From Vibrio japonicus (lineage in GTDB: Bacteria > Pseudomonadota > Gammaproteobacteria > Enterobacterales > Vibrionaceae), in NCBI RefSeq assembly GCF_024582835.1, contig NZ_CP102097.1, positions 930,001 through 994,000 of the forward strand: a stretch of 64,000 nucleotides of DNA, read 5' to 3'. How positions within the stretch are numbered: position 1 is the stretch's first letter; each line of letters begins with the position of its first letter. This document shows, one piece after another, positions 9,577-18,289 of the stretch. Made by a program: the position numbers and the translations under genes. Below the pieces are notes generated by a model that saw nothing but the letters and a program-made list of their open reading frames with translations, did no database searches and was not told the DNA's origin.

Positions 9577-11013
9577 TTATTTGCTAGGGTAAGTTTTGTA
9601 ACGTACGCCCATCATTTGTTCCATACAGTGAACAACCTGGCAGCTGTAACCGAATTCGTTATCGTACCAGATGTACAGTACGCAACGGCTGTCTTGCGCG
9701 ATAGTTGCAGCGCCGTCAACAACACCAGCGAAACGAGAACCCACAAGGTCTGTAGATACAACTTCTGTAGACTCTGTGTAGTCGATTTGCGCTGAAAGCT
9801 CAGACTTTAACGCCATTTCACGTAGGTACGCGTTTAGCTCTTCTTTGTCTGTGCCCTTTTCAAGGTTCAGGTTAGCAATAGCCATAGAAACGTTTGGCGT
9901 TGGTACACGAATCGCGTTGCCTGTTAGTTTGCCCGCAAGCTCAGGTAGTGCTTTCGCTACCGCTTTCGCAGCGCCAGTTTCTGTCAGTACCATGTTTAGC
10001 GATGCACTACGGCCACGACGCTCGCCTGAGTGGAAGTTATCAATCAGGTTTTGGTCGTTAGTGAATGAGTGAACAGTTTCGATATGACCTGATGTCACAC
10101 CATACTTATCATTCATCGCTTTTAAGATTGGTGTAATAGCGTTGGTCGTACAGCTTGCTGCAGAAACGATCTTATCTTCTGGCAGGATAACATCTTGGTT
10201 AACGCCGAATACTACGTTCTTAATGTCGCCTTTACCTGGAGCAGTAAGCAGAACTTTTTCCGCACCTTTACAATCCAAGTGTTGGCTAAGGCCGTCAACG
10301 TCACGCCAAACACCAGTGTTGTCAACAATAAGAGCGTTGTTAATGCCAAAGCTAGTGTAGTCCACTTCTTCTGGCTTGTTCGCGTAGATGAACTGGATGT
10401 AGTTACCATTCGCGATGATTGCTTTGCGCTCTTCATCTACGATGATGCTGCCGTTGAATTGACCATGAACAGAGTCACGACGTAGTAGGCTTGCACGCTT
10501 CTCTAGGTCGCCTTTCTTACCACCACGTACAACAACAGCACGCAGACGAAGTGGGTAACCTGGACCGCTTTTCTCAACTAATAGTCGAGTCAGTAGTCGG
10601 CCGATACGACCAAAACCATAAAGGACAACATCACGTGGTTCGCTAACAGTTTGACCATCCATTGCGCCTAGTAGCTGGCTATGAAGGAAGTCTTTAACAC
10701 CGTGTTCGTCGTCACGACCTTGCCAAAACTCATGCGCCAACTGGCCAACATCGATACGGCATGGAGACAGTTCCATTTCCGAAAGTGCTTTGATAAGAGG
10801 AAGAGTTTGCTCTGGAGAGAGAGGAGTACCTGTGTAGCGGCGAGCTAGACGGTGAGTCTTGATAATATCAATTGTCGCTGCATTCACTAGCGTTTTACCA
10901 AAAAGTAAAACTTCTACGCCTTTCTGACGGTAAAGCTGACCAAGTAGTGGCGAGATGATTTCCGCAATCGTTTGGCTAGTTTGCCAGTCTAGTAGATGTT
11001 TCTCTGGACTCAT
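9577..11013 (-). CDS. Long glyceraldehyde-3-phosphate dehydrogenase variant
   Basis: A 478-aa GAPDH-family protein, about 140 residues longer than GapA. Residues 1-125 form an extra mostly helical N-terminal domain. The Rossmann motif YGFGRIGRLLTRLL begins near residue 130, and the active-site block SCTTN has its nucleophile at Cys288, followed by VHSFTNDQ with the catalytic His equivalent. The C-terminal block IWYDNEFGYSCQV is standard. The strand after the nucleotide loop reads RAVVVRGGKKG, without the acidic residue typical of NAD-specific GAPDH. Known family reaction: oxidative phosphorylation of glyceraldehyde-3-phosphate. Whether this paralogue works glycolytically, gluconeogenically or on another aldehyde is unknown. 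Monocistronic, with a 600-base upstream region. Confidence 0.85.
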   Translation of the reverse strand: MSPEKHLLDWQTSQTIAEIISPLLGQLYRQKGVEVLLFGKTLVNAATIDIIKTHRLARRYTGTPLSPEQTLPLIKALSEMELSPCRIDVGQLAHEFWQGRDDEHGVKDFLHSQLLGAMDGQTVSEPRDVVLYGFGRIGRLLTRLLVEKSGPGYPLRLRAVVVRGGKKGDLEKRASLLRRDSVHGQFNGSIIVDEERKAIIANGNYIQFIYANKPEEVDYTSFGINNALIVDNTGVWRDVDGLSQHLDCKGAEKVLLTAPGKGDIKNVVFGVNQDVILPEDKIVSAASCTTNAITPILKAMNDKYGVTSGHIETVHSFTNDQNLIDNFHSGERRGRSASLNMVLTETGAAKAVAKALPELAGKLTGNAIRVPTPNVSMAIANLNLEKGTDKEELNAYLREMALKSELSAQIDYTESTEVVSTDLVGSRFAGVVDGAATIAQDSRCVLYIWYDNEFGYSCQVVHCMEQMMGVRYKTYPSK

Positions 11014-11645
11014 TTTTCGTTGGACCTTTCGCTTTTGGGGACTGACTCTACCCGCGTTGTAGGGGAGGCGAGTAGAGCTTGGAATATATTGTATTCATTT
11101 TGTAATTTTTATGGGGCAGGATTGTAAGCCCACCTCCCCTTATTCTGCTAGTAAAAATAATGATAGGTGAATACGCTGTTAACGCGGAGCTTTGTAGCGA
11201 TATTAGCTGTAAATTTGTCGTCGTTTGGACTATTGACAATAAAAAAGTGTGCTAGTTAATTTTCATCAAAAAATACCAATAGCACTTTAATGGCGGTAAT
11301 GAATGAAAATTTACGTATTCATTTGTGACTACAAGTGCATTACAAACAGAAATGGTAAACGAAAAAAGGCACTATGCAGTGAGTGTGGTTACAAAGTTGA
11401 TATTTGCCCGTTTAGACCATGAAAACGCGAGGAAATTTTTGTATTTCTTTGAACTGAGTGAGTGTTTCTTATGCGCTCTACAAACTAAGTTTGCATGGTT
11501 TGGTTCAAAGTGACGGAAATTCACAGAGGATAATGAGAGAGATTTGGTTGTTTACACGCCACCAACACGTTTGAATGTTGGCAGCGTCAGGCATTATTTG
11601 AGTAGCGGCTAAATTTAAAGTGACGCCTCAGCGTTGCAGCAAGAA
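11014..11645. other. Gene-free stretch upstream of the gap-like gene
   Basis: No convincing gene. On the minus strand AGGGGAGG (about 11133-11142) and CCTCCCCT (about 11061-11068) could pair in the leader of the gap-like mRNA. On the plus strand TTGACA at 11233-11238 with TTAATT about 17 bases later resembles a sigma-70 promoter, but nothing recognisable lies downstream. Short frames here lack ribosome sites. Confidence 0.35.
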
Positions 11646-12119
11646 TCAATCAACTTTTTTAAGCTGTGGAGGGTATTCTGATAGTTCATTAAGTGGAAGC
11701 CAGTTTACTTTAACGCCAGCTTGAAGAAACATTTCTTGGCTCACTTTAATTTTGTCGCCCCAGCGAGATAGAAAGTCCACCGTTTGCTCTGGGCAGTGGA
11801 CAGCCGATATGCCTGTTTGAATAATCTTTGCTGCACAGTTAGGGCAAGGAAAATGCGTTACCCATATTTCACAACCATCAAGATCGCGTTTAGCAAACAA
11901 GATGGCGTTTTCTTCAGCATGCAGAGTTTTAAGATATTTCATTTCTCTATCGTCGGTTATTGCACTGTCTGAAATACCATGTGGGTAGCCATTAAAACCG
12001 ACAGAAACAATACGGTTCTGCTTGGTAATGACCGCGCCGACTTGAGTGGATGGGTCTTTACTCCACGAGCCAACAAGTTCAGCCATTTGGTAAAAACGTT
12101 GCGCCCATTTAGAAATCAT
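11646..12119 (-). CDS. dCMP deaminase family protein
   Basis: A 157-aa zinc-dependent cytidine/deoxycytidylate deaminase. The zinc and proton-shuttle motif is His67-Ala-Glu69 (LHAEENAI), and the second zinc motif is PCPNC with Cys92 and Cys95. The N-terminal block KDPSTQVGAVI and GFNGYPHGI match ComEB-type dCMP deaminases. Predicted reaction: dCMP to dUMP, feeding thymidylate synthesis. Members of this family are also found in phage and competence contexts; nothing nearby indicates this here. It stands alone on the minus strand. Confidence 0.85.
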   Translation of the reverse strand: MISKWAQRFYQMAELVGSWSKDPSTQVGAVITKQNRIVSVGFNGYPHGISDSAITDDREMKYLKTLHAEENAILFAKRDLDGCEIWVTHFPCPNCAAKIIQTGISAVHCPEQTVDFLSRWGDKIKVSQEMFLQAGVKVNWLPLNELSEYPPQLKKVD

Positions 12120-12487
12120 TCAAATTTTCCTCTAGGAAATGTTTATCTGCCTAACGTACTGATAGGCATGGAATAGGTTAATTGTGATAGAGATCGCCTA
12201 ATAATATCCTAATTTCTTGCTCGAGAGTCCAGCAAAAAAGGTGGTCAGCGGAGTGTTTGTCGCGCACAAACTCATCATGGAGTGATTTGTATCACGCTTT
12301 GTTTTGATGTGGTGCGAACTACTTTTCAGCGATCGGTCATATTCGTTGTGAGAGATCTCTTACAAAGATGTGAGTTTAAATCGTATATTCTCTGAGGATA
12401 TTTCAGTTAAATTTTATAAGATGTTGATATTTAATGGTTTAATTTTGTTGGTTGATTGGGTGAATGCAAGCGAGCCAAAAACTTACG
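12120..12487. other. Gene-free stretch upstream of the CsrB-type RNA
   Basis: About 370 bases without a credible gene. It contains the GacA/VarA-type palindrome at 12347-12364. A 90-codon frame that starts here runs into the small-RNA gene and is rejected. Confidence 0.5.
12347..12364 (+). promoter_or_regulatory. GacA/UvrY/VarA-type upstream activating site
   Basis: TGTGAG-AGATCT-CTTACA matches the published GacA-family palindrome TGTAAG-N6-CTTACA except for one base, with an internal AGATCT palindrome. It lies about 175 bases before the predicted start of the CsrB-type RNA, which is the usual distance for this activator site in front of Rsm/Csr RNAs. Confidence 0.7.
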
Positions 12488-12515
12488 TTGTTAAAAACGG
12501 CTGCTGGCATATTCT
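12488..12515 (+). promoter_or_regulatory. Predicted promoter of the CsrB-type RNA
   Basis: TTGTTA (12488-12493), a 16-base spacer and TATTCT (12510-12515) place transcription initiation near 12522. The assignment is by eye. Confidence 0.45.
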
Positions 12516-12521
12516 TGAGTT

Positions 12522-12935
12522 GTCAGCAGGAAGCAGACATGGAACAGGAAAGACCCAAGGATTGGTCATCTTCAGGAAGAAGATTCGATTGTTTAGGATG
12601 AGCAGTCGGCACGGAAAGCAAAGGACATTGGCTGGACGCTAGTAACTAGGATGGTTACTCAAGGACAAACAATGGACGCTTAAAGGACTAAGGCAATTTC
12701 TGTCAGGATGACAGAGTCAGGGACACCGCTTAAGGATAAAGCGATGAGAGTTAGCGAGGATTGCTAACGGGCTGGATTGCCAAGGACACCGCTAGGAAGG
12801 CGATGATAAGGAAAGAGCTGAAGGATTCAGCGTACTATCAGGGAATAGATGCAGGGAGCACCTATTAGTAGCCGGATTGCTGCGAGTAAAGATTAAACCC
12901 CACTAGGCGAAAGCTTAGTGGGGTTTTCTTTTATC
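12522..12935 (+). ncRNA. csrB: CsrB-family regulatory RNA
   Basis: A stretch of about 410 bases with no protein-coding character carries 16 AGGA motifs and about nine further GGA motifs at regular 10-25-base intervals, many inside short inverted repeats (for example GTCAGGATGAC, TTAGCGAGGATTGCTAA, CGCTAGGAAGGCG). It ends at a strong intrinsic terminator. This is the signature of RNAs that titrate the translational repressor CsrA; Vibrio genomes carry several such genes under VarS/VarA control, and the upstream VarA-type palindrome agrees. It would raise translation of CsrA-repressed mRNAs when induced. Which Vibrio paralogue (B, C or D) it is cannot be told here. Confidence 0.88.
12895..12933 (+). 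terminator. Terminator of the CsrB-type RNA
   Basis: AAACCCCACTA-GGC-GAAA-GCT-TAGTGGGGTTTT forms a long GC-rich stem capped by a GAAA tetraloop and followed by TTTTCTTTTAT. Confidence 0.92.
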
Positions 12936-12938
12936 TTT

Positions 12939-13227
12939 GTTTTCATATTGCATTTTTGCAAGGCCCATAAAAAAGAAGAGCCAATCTCAAAAGGGTGAGA
13001 TTGGCTTGTATGAGTGTGAACATTTAGGTTCACTAACAACGTCAGTTGGCTAGGTGACCCCTGGCTTATTAAGGGTCGATATTATTAATGCAGCATATGT
13101 GCCAAGTTTTATAGGCGGTATTTCAATAAATTTCTAGTCCTTTAGTGTTAGATTTCTCTAATTCGATTGCATATTGAAAATGCAAAATGCAACTGTTTGC
13201 AATAGTGGAAAAATGGAAGGCATATCA
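12939..13227. other. Gene-free stretch between CsrB RNA and mgtE
   Basis: Holds the minus-strand terminator at 12967-13006 and an imperfect stem (GACCC / GGGTC, about 13056-13077), likely part of the mgtE 3' untranslated region. No gene seen. Confidence 0.5.
12967..13006 (-). terminator. Minus-strand terminator downstream of mgtE
   Basis: On the minus strand AGCCAATCTCA pairs perfectly with TGAGATTGGCT over a short loop and runs into CTTCTTTTTTAT. It is 220 bases past the mgtE stop and also shields the CsrB-type RNA from opposing transcription. Confidence 0.8.
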
Positions 13228-14574
13228 CTAAAGCATGACAAGGCTGGCGGTTCCTAAAAACGCAAAAAATCCAACGACGTCTGTTACTGTGGTCAAAATA
13301 ACGGAACCTGCCAAAGCTGGATCAAGTTTTAACTTGTCCAGAGCGATTGGAATCAATACACCAAACATCGCAGCGGTGATGATGTTGACGACAATAGCTA
13401 ACGCGATCGTTGCGCCTAAAATCATCGATTGGAACCACAACCCTGCGAGTGCCCCGATGATCACCGCCCATAAAAGCCCGTTGATTGATCCAATGCCAAT
13501 TTCGTTTTTTAACAGCGCCCAGCGGTTGCCTACAGTAATCTGATTTAACGCCATAGCACGTACCATCAGTGTTAGGGTTTGGCTGCCAGCGATGCCACCC
13601 ATTGAAGCGACGATCGGCATTAAGACGGCTAGCGCAACAACTTGAGCAATAACGTCTTCGAATAAGCCAATAGTGATCGAAGCGAGAATCGCAGTCATCA
13701 GATTAATGCCAAGCCAGACCCCACGTTTCTGTGAACTTTTTATCACAGGGGCAAACAGGTCATCACCTTCATCCATACCGGTACCTGCCATCAAGCGTGA
13801 TTCGTATATCTCGCGTTGGGTACTCAGTGCAAACTGCCAATCGACCTCACCAATAAGGAGTTGTTCGTCATCAATAACAGGCATTGTGGAGGTAGAAGAG
13901 TGCTCCAAGGCTTCGATGCTTTCCGCGAGGGTGAGTTTGGCGTTGAGTGTCACGACATTATCGCTCGACAGATTCTTTAGCCTTTCTGATGCCTCTGCAC
14001 GTAGCAAATCAATATAGCTGACAATGCCACGAAACTGTTTACGCTTATTGATTAAGTAAATTTGTTGGGGGGCGTCATAACTGTAACGCTCCATCAACGC
14101 TTTCGCTCTTTCTACTGAAATATTGAACGGAAGTGTGACTATTTTACGTTCGGCCCAACGTCCTAACTCATCATCGTCGTACTCTTTCGCTTGGTCGTAG
14201 AGTTCTAGCTCATCCTTTTCGATGAGTTGGAGTGCTTCGTTGATGATCTCATCCGGCAGTGAGTCGGCCCATTCGATCAACGACAAGTTGTCGAGCTTCG
14301 CCAGAGTGATCTTTAGCTCAGTGTCTGAAAGTGCAGCAATGATGGAGTTACGTACATCTGCACGCGCGTCGGTTAACACATCAATGTGCAGCTCCAATGG
14401 CAGACCCCGCCACAACCGTACACGGTCATCAATCGGGAATGCTTCCAAAATGAGCGCGATGGAACCTGTTTCGAGGCCTTCTTCAATATAGTCGTTTAAG
14501 ATTTGGTTTTGTTGCTCATCATCAGCACGAGCAATGGTCTGTATTTGATGAGATAGCTCTTGAAATTCGCTCAT
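13228..14574 (-). CDS. mgtE: MgtE magnesium transporter
   Basis: A 448-aa MgtE-family channel: acidic helical N domain (residues ~1-125), paired CBS domains (~135-255) that sense cytosolic Mg2+, and five membrane helices (~285-448). The pore signature reads MGGIAGSQTLTLMVRAMAL; the GGNxGxQ asparagine found in the best-studied MgtE is Ile here. The Asp of the last-helix pore (VTDVVGF) is retained. Length is normal. The start has GGAG 8 bases upstream. Single gene with a distal terminator. Confidence 0.92.
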   Translation of the reverse strand: MSEFQELSHQIQTIARADDEQQNQILNDYIEEGLETGSIALILEAFPIDDRVRLWRGLPLELHIDVLTDARADVRNSIIAALSDTELKITLAKLDNLSLIEWADSLPDEIINEALQLIEKDELELYDQAKEYDDDELGRWAERKIVTLPFNISVERAKALMERYSYDAPQQIYLINKRKQFRGIVSYIDLLRAEASERLKNLSSDNVVTLNAKLTLAESIEALEHSSTSTMPVIDDEQLLIGEVDWQFALSTQREIYESRLMAGTGMDEGDDLFAPVIKSSQKRGVWLGINLMTAILASITIGLFEDVIAQVVALAVLMPIVASMGGIAGSQTLTLMVRAMALNQITVGNRWALLKNEIGIGSINGLLWAVIIGALAGLWFQSMILGATIALAIVVNIITAAMFGVLIPIALDKLKLDPALAGSVILTTVTDVVGFFAFLGTASLVML

Positions 14575-14654
14575 CCGATTTACTCCGCAAGCTTACGGTT
14601 TAATTCACTGGGCACATGTTAGCAGAAGAGGAAAGCCGGGGAATTAGAATTTAT

Positions 14655-14679
14655 GAAAAAAGCCCAGAAATTCTGGGCT
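14655..14679 (-). terminator. Terminator after the yjeH-like gene
   Basis: On the minus strand AGCCCAGAA and TTCTGGGCT pair and lead into TTTTTT, seven bases after the stop codon. Confidence 0.85.
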
Positions 14680-14685
14680 CTTAAG

Positions 14686-15945
14686 CTATTCGGGTTTTGG
14701 TTGTTTAATGGGTCGCAGCTTTACCCAAGGAATAGAGAATAGCGCCAAAATGGTGAGTGCATAAAGCATAGCCCAGCCCAAGCAGATAAAAACGATGGTG
14801 CATAAAATTAATGCAATTCCTGCGAGTACTTTTCCAACCCCAGTAAGGAGCTTGTAGGCTGAGAGCATCGCCAACAGATAAATCAAAACGAAGACACTGT
14901 TGGCGAGTTTAAGAAAGAACTCAAGATCCAATCCAGAAAACTCCCCCACAACGCAGGAGATAACTAGCACCCCGCCAATGACAAGCGTTGCATTAGCAGG
15001 CACACCTTTAATTGATATTCTGGCAAGTGGGCTAGTTGGCCTGTATTCACGAGCTTGCGCCCACACCATGCGTGCGAGGCTTTGTGTATACAGGTTCACA
15101 CTGGCAAAACAGGCTGCAAATCCAAGTAAGCTGATCAGAACTTTGAACTGATTGCCAAACAGTTGTTCTGAGATCCAAGGAATCGAGGTACTTTCAAATT
15201 CCGGTGAGCCGTAAGCGCCCAGTTTTAGGATCACGACGGAACACGCCCAGTATGTGGCACCAGCGATAAAACTGCCAACTAAAATGGCTATTGGAAAGTC
15301 GCGCTGCGGGTTTTTAAACTCCTCTCCCATGTGGGCAAACGCTTCGATACCCACGAAACACCAGAACATGACGCCAAGCGCAGCGCCAATGGCCCAAACG
15401 GACTCCGAGTGAAGTACTGGCATGGAGATATCTTGAGTGGAGACATCGCTTTTCCACCAGAAAGCCGCCACAAGAGCGAAGACGCTCAGAGCAATCACCG
15501 TTTGCAACCGGCCTGACGATTTTGTCCCAGCCAAATTGACCACCATTAACAATACAACGGTAATGACTTGGGCAAGAATTGCGGAGTTTGCTGCGTCGGG
15601 CAACAGTTGTTGTAAAAAGCCAGCAGCCAGTGCGATAGCGGCGGGTACTCCAACGGGTATTACGCTAACGAACAACCAAGCGACGCTCTTTTCTAGTCGC
15701 TTATCAAACGCCTGGCGCACGAAATAAGCAGTACCTCCTGCGCTTGGGTATCGTTTGCCGAGCTGAGCAAAAGTGAGCGCAATTGGACATATCGCGATAA
15801 ACAGTAATCCCCATGCCCACAGTGACAAGTGTCCCGCAATACCAGCGGCGATCGCCGGAACCATAAATAGCCCAGTGCCTAACAACGTTGTCGAGAGTTG
15901 TCCTATTCCTGAAATAAGGGTTATTTCTTTTTTTAATTCGCCCAT
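14686..15945 (-). CDS. yjeH: YjeH-type amino acid exporter (APC superfamily)
   Basis: A 419-aa, 12-helix APC-superfamily carrier. The N-terminal block GELKKEITLISGIGQLSTTLLGTG and the residues after it closely match E. coli YjeH, which exports methionine and branched-chain amino acids. The ATG at 15945 is preferred because AAGGA lies 9 bases upstream; the upstream in-frame ATG at 15954 overlaps that ribosome site. It is divergent from an Lrp/AsnC-type regulator, which probably controls it according to amino-acid level; that link is inferred from position only. Confidence 0.82.
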   Translation of the reverse strand: MGELKKEITLISGIGQLSTTLLGTGLFMVPAIAAGIAGHLSLWAWGLLFIAICPIALTFAQLGKRYPSAGGTAYFVRQAFDKRLEKSVAWLFVSVIPVGVPAAIALAAGFLQQLLPDAANSAILAQVITVVLLMVVNLAGTKSSGRLQTVIALSVFALVAAFWWKSDVSTQDISMPVLHSESVWAIGAALGVMFWCFVGIEAFAHMGEEFKNPQRDFPIAILVGSFIAGATYWACSVVILKLGAYGSPEFESTSIPWISEQLFGNQFKVLISLLGFAACFASVNLYTQSLARMVWAQAREYRPTSPLARISIKGVPANATLVIGGVLVISCVVGEFSGLDLEFFLKLANSVFVLIYLLAMLSAYKLLTGVGKVLAGIALILCTIVFICLGWAMLYALTILALFSIPWVKLRPIKQPKPE

Positions 15946-16140
15946 AGTATCCATTCCTTGAGATATAGCGGTAGCTTACTCAATAACCTCGGGATAAGCA
16001 GCCATCATTTCGTCGTAGATAGCCGTCAATTTAACGGAATCACAGCCAAATTTATGCAAAGTGACGGCTTTATTGGCAGACGTATTTGTGTCACATTACC
16101 TGAAATCAACAGGATAAGTTGAGTTATGACAGGAAGTAAT

Positions 16141-16590
16141 ATGGATAAGTTTGATCGCCAAATCGTAGAAATACTAAAACATCAGGCTCGCGCATCAGTG
16201 AGTCACATCGCCCGAGAAGTGAACCTTTCCCGTTCTGCCGTGACGGCCCGCATTCAAAAGCTCGAAACAGATAACGTCATTTTGGGTTATCACGCACAAC
16301 TTGCACCGGTGAAGAACGCACCCAAGATACAAGCTTATATGGCGCTTAAGTTTGACATGTCTGCGACCATTCATTATTGCGAAACCTATGCGAACCGAAT
16401 CTATCAGATTGACGGCGTGAAATGGTGCCATGCTATCAGTGGCGAAACCGATATGATGCTGTTTGTGGAAGTTGCTAGCATGGAGCGTTTAAACCAGATT
16501 AGAGACGAGTTGCGAGCGATTCCTGAGCTTCGTCACTTGATGACCCACACCGTACTGACTGAATTTTTTAATACCGCGCATGCCTCTTAA
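16141..16590 (+). CDS. Lrp/AsnC-family transcriptional regulator
   Basis: A 149-aa regulator: N-terminal winged helix-turn-helix (residues ~2-60, with LSRSAVTARIQKLE as recognition helix) followed by the RAM ligand-binding domain (~65-145). The ATG at 16141 has AGGA 6 bases upstream; an in-frame ATG at 16126 has none. Divergent from the YjeH-type exporter, a common pairing in which Lrp-type proteins control amino-acid efflux. Its last 11 bases overlap the next LysR gene. Confidence 0.88.
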   Translation: MDKFDRQIVEILKHQARASVSHIAREVNLSRSAVTARIQKLETDNVILGYHAQLAPVKNAPKIQAYMALKFDMSATIHYCETYANRIYQIDGVKWCHAISGETDMMLFVEVASMERLNQIRDELRAIPELRHLMTHTVLTEFFNTAHAS

Positions 16591-17503
16591 TCATATTAAT
16601 CTTAATTTACTGCGTTCGTTGCAGGTCTTATTGGATGAATGCCATGTTAGCCGCGCAGCGGAGCGTTTGAATATCACGCAATCTGCTGTTAGCCGTCAAC
16701 TTTCTCAATTGCGTGAACTGTGCCGCGATCCACTGTTAGTCAGAGATGGGAATGCGCTAGTTCCCACACCAAGAGCGGTGGCGATACAAGCGAGATTGAA
16801 TGACCTACTCGGGGAGTTTGAAAGCTTACTGAGCGATGACCTATTTGACCCGAAAACGTGGAAGCAAGAGTTTGTTATCTCATCCAGTGACTACGTTGCG
16901 CAGCACATCATGCCGGATGTGGTTTCCGTGATGGTCGAGCAGGCTCCCAATGTGAACATCGCGTATCGCTTGTGGCAACCGGACTATTTGCAGCAGTTCA
17001 ATGCGAGCGGTATCGACTTAGCCTCAACTATGCTGCCGGAACAACCAGAGAGTCTGAGCAGTATTAAGATCGGTGAGGACAAATCGGTGTGCTTAATGCG
17101 ACAAGGGCATCCGTTATTGGAGAGTACAACCGTCAGTTGCGATAACCTCGTTGCTTATCCACATTTAAAAGTGACGGGTGGGGGAGACAAGGACTCCAGC
17201 GCCGACGTCGTTCTCAATGAACTGGGTTTTCAGCGACGCATCGCGTTGAAAGTGCCGTTTTTTTCTGCTGCTATTAATGCATTAATGTCCAGTGATTATC
17301 TGATGATTGTCCCTGAGCACATAGCGGTAAACCTTTCCAATGACTACCCATTAGCCTATTGTCCATTGCCTTTTGAAACACCGCACCATCAATATTGGTT
17401 GATGTGGCATCCCAAATATGACCAAGACAAAGCGCACCAATGGATGAGAGAGTTAGTGTTAAAGGCAATGCGCACGTCACGCTATTCGATTGGTATGACT
17501 TAA
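16580..17503 (+). CDS. LysR-family transcriptional regulator
   Basis: A 307-aa LysR-type protein. Residues 1-62 carry the winged helix-turn-helix (LNITQSAVSRQLSQLREL), followed by a periplasmic-binding-like effector domain. The start overlaps the Lrp gene by 11 bases, so the two may be co-translated. The target and ligand are not evident; the next gene, a LysE-type exporter on the same strand 89 bases on, is a candidate. Confidence 0.88.
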   Translation: MPLNHINLNLLRSLQVLLDECHVSRAAERLNITQSAVSRQLSQLRELCRDPLLVRDGNALVPTPRAVAIQARLNDLLGEFESLLSDDLFDPKTWKQEFVISSSDYVAQHIMPDVVSVMVEQAPNVNIAYRLWQPDYLQQFNASGIDLASTMLPEQPESLSSIKIGEDKSVCLMRQGHPLLESTTVSCDNLVAYPHLKVTGGGDKDSSADVVLNELGFQRRIALKVPFFSAAINALMSSDYLMIVPEHIAVNLSNDYPLAYCPLPFETPHHQYWLMWHPKYDQDKAHQWMRELVLKAMRTSRYSIGMT

Positions 17504-17592
17504 AATCATAGTGATTATTCTTAAGTTTGATTTCAAATCATTATGTGTGTGGATTAAGTTAAACATATCGGTAACACAACAGGACAACAATA

Positions 17593-18207
17593 ATGACGCT
17601 TACGATTTGGCTATCTCTTTTTACGATATGTTTGCTGGGTGCGATGTCACCTGGCCCAAGCTTGGCTATGGTGGCCAAACATAGCTTGGCGGGTGGTCGG
17701 GCAAATGGTCTGGCGACAGCGTGGGCGCACGCATTAGGCATCGGCATTTACGCATTTATTACATTAATTGGCCTTGCGGTCGTGTTGCAGCAATCGCCTT
17801 TGGTGTTTAAAGCGATCAGCTACGCGGGCGCGGCCTATCTGGCGTATTTGGGTTACAACGCACTACGCTCAAAAGGTGGTGTGGCAGCAAAACTGGAAGC
17901 GGGCGAGCAAAGCAGCATTTGGCAATCGGCGAAAGAAGGTTTTTTAATCTCTTTGCTGAGTCCTAAGATTGCGCTTTTTTTCACGGCGTTATTCAGCCAG
18001 TTTGTCGCTGTTGGTGATAGTGTGGGGGCAAAATCATTGATTGTCTTAACGCCGCTAGTTGTTGACGGGTTATGGTATACCTTTATTACGCTATTGCTCT
18101 CCAGTCCACGCTTATTGGATAAGATTCGTTCAAAAGCACAACTTATCGATAGACTTTCTGGTGCAGTTTTGATTCTCTTAGCAGTTAGAGTCGTGTTAAC
18201 TGTATAA
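17593..18207 (+). CDS. LysE/RhtB-family amino acid exporter
   Basis: A 204-aa membrane protein with about six hydrophobic helices and the family start block GAMSPGPSLAMVAKHSLAGG near residues 18-37. The family exports amino acids or homoserine lactone-like compounds. AGGA is 9 bases before the ATG. Regulation by the upstream LysR gene is possible. Confidence 0.88.
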   Translation: MTLTIWLSLFTICLLGAMSPGPSLAMVAKHSLAGGRANGLATAWAHALGIGIYAFITLIGLAVVLQQSPLVFKAISYAGAAYLAYLGYNALRSKGGVAAKLEAGEQSSIWQSAKEGFLISLLSPKIALFFTALFSQFVAVGDSVGAKSLIVLTPLVVDGLWYTFITLLLSSPRLLDKIRSKAQLIDRLSGAVLILLAVRVVLTV

Positions 18208-18250
18208 CGACGACGTAATAACAATTAAAATTTAAGATTCGTTTCTGATG

Positions 18251-18270
18251 GGAGCCAATTTGGCTCCTTT
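18251..18270 (+). terminator. Weak terminator-like hairpin after the LysE-type gene
   Basis: GGAGCCA-ATT-TGGCTCC with only TTT following. It overlaps the longest possible frame of the next gene and supports the later start used there. Confidence 0.4.
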
Positions 18271-18289
18271 CGTAGTAAGGGACAAAGTT

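Noticed and set aside
11325..11513. 62-codon plus-strand frame starting with GTG
   Set aside because: No ribosome site, no family, and no neighbouring signals.
12370..12642. 90-codon plus-strand frame
   Set aside because: It crosses the promoter and the start of the CsrB-type RNA, and its last part is the GGA-motif sequence; no ribosome site.
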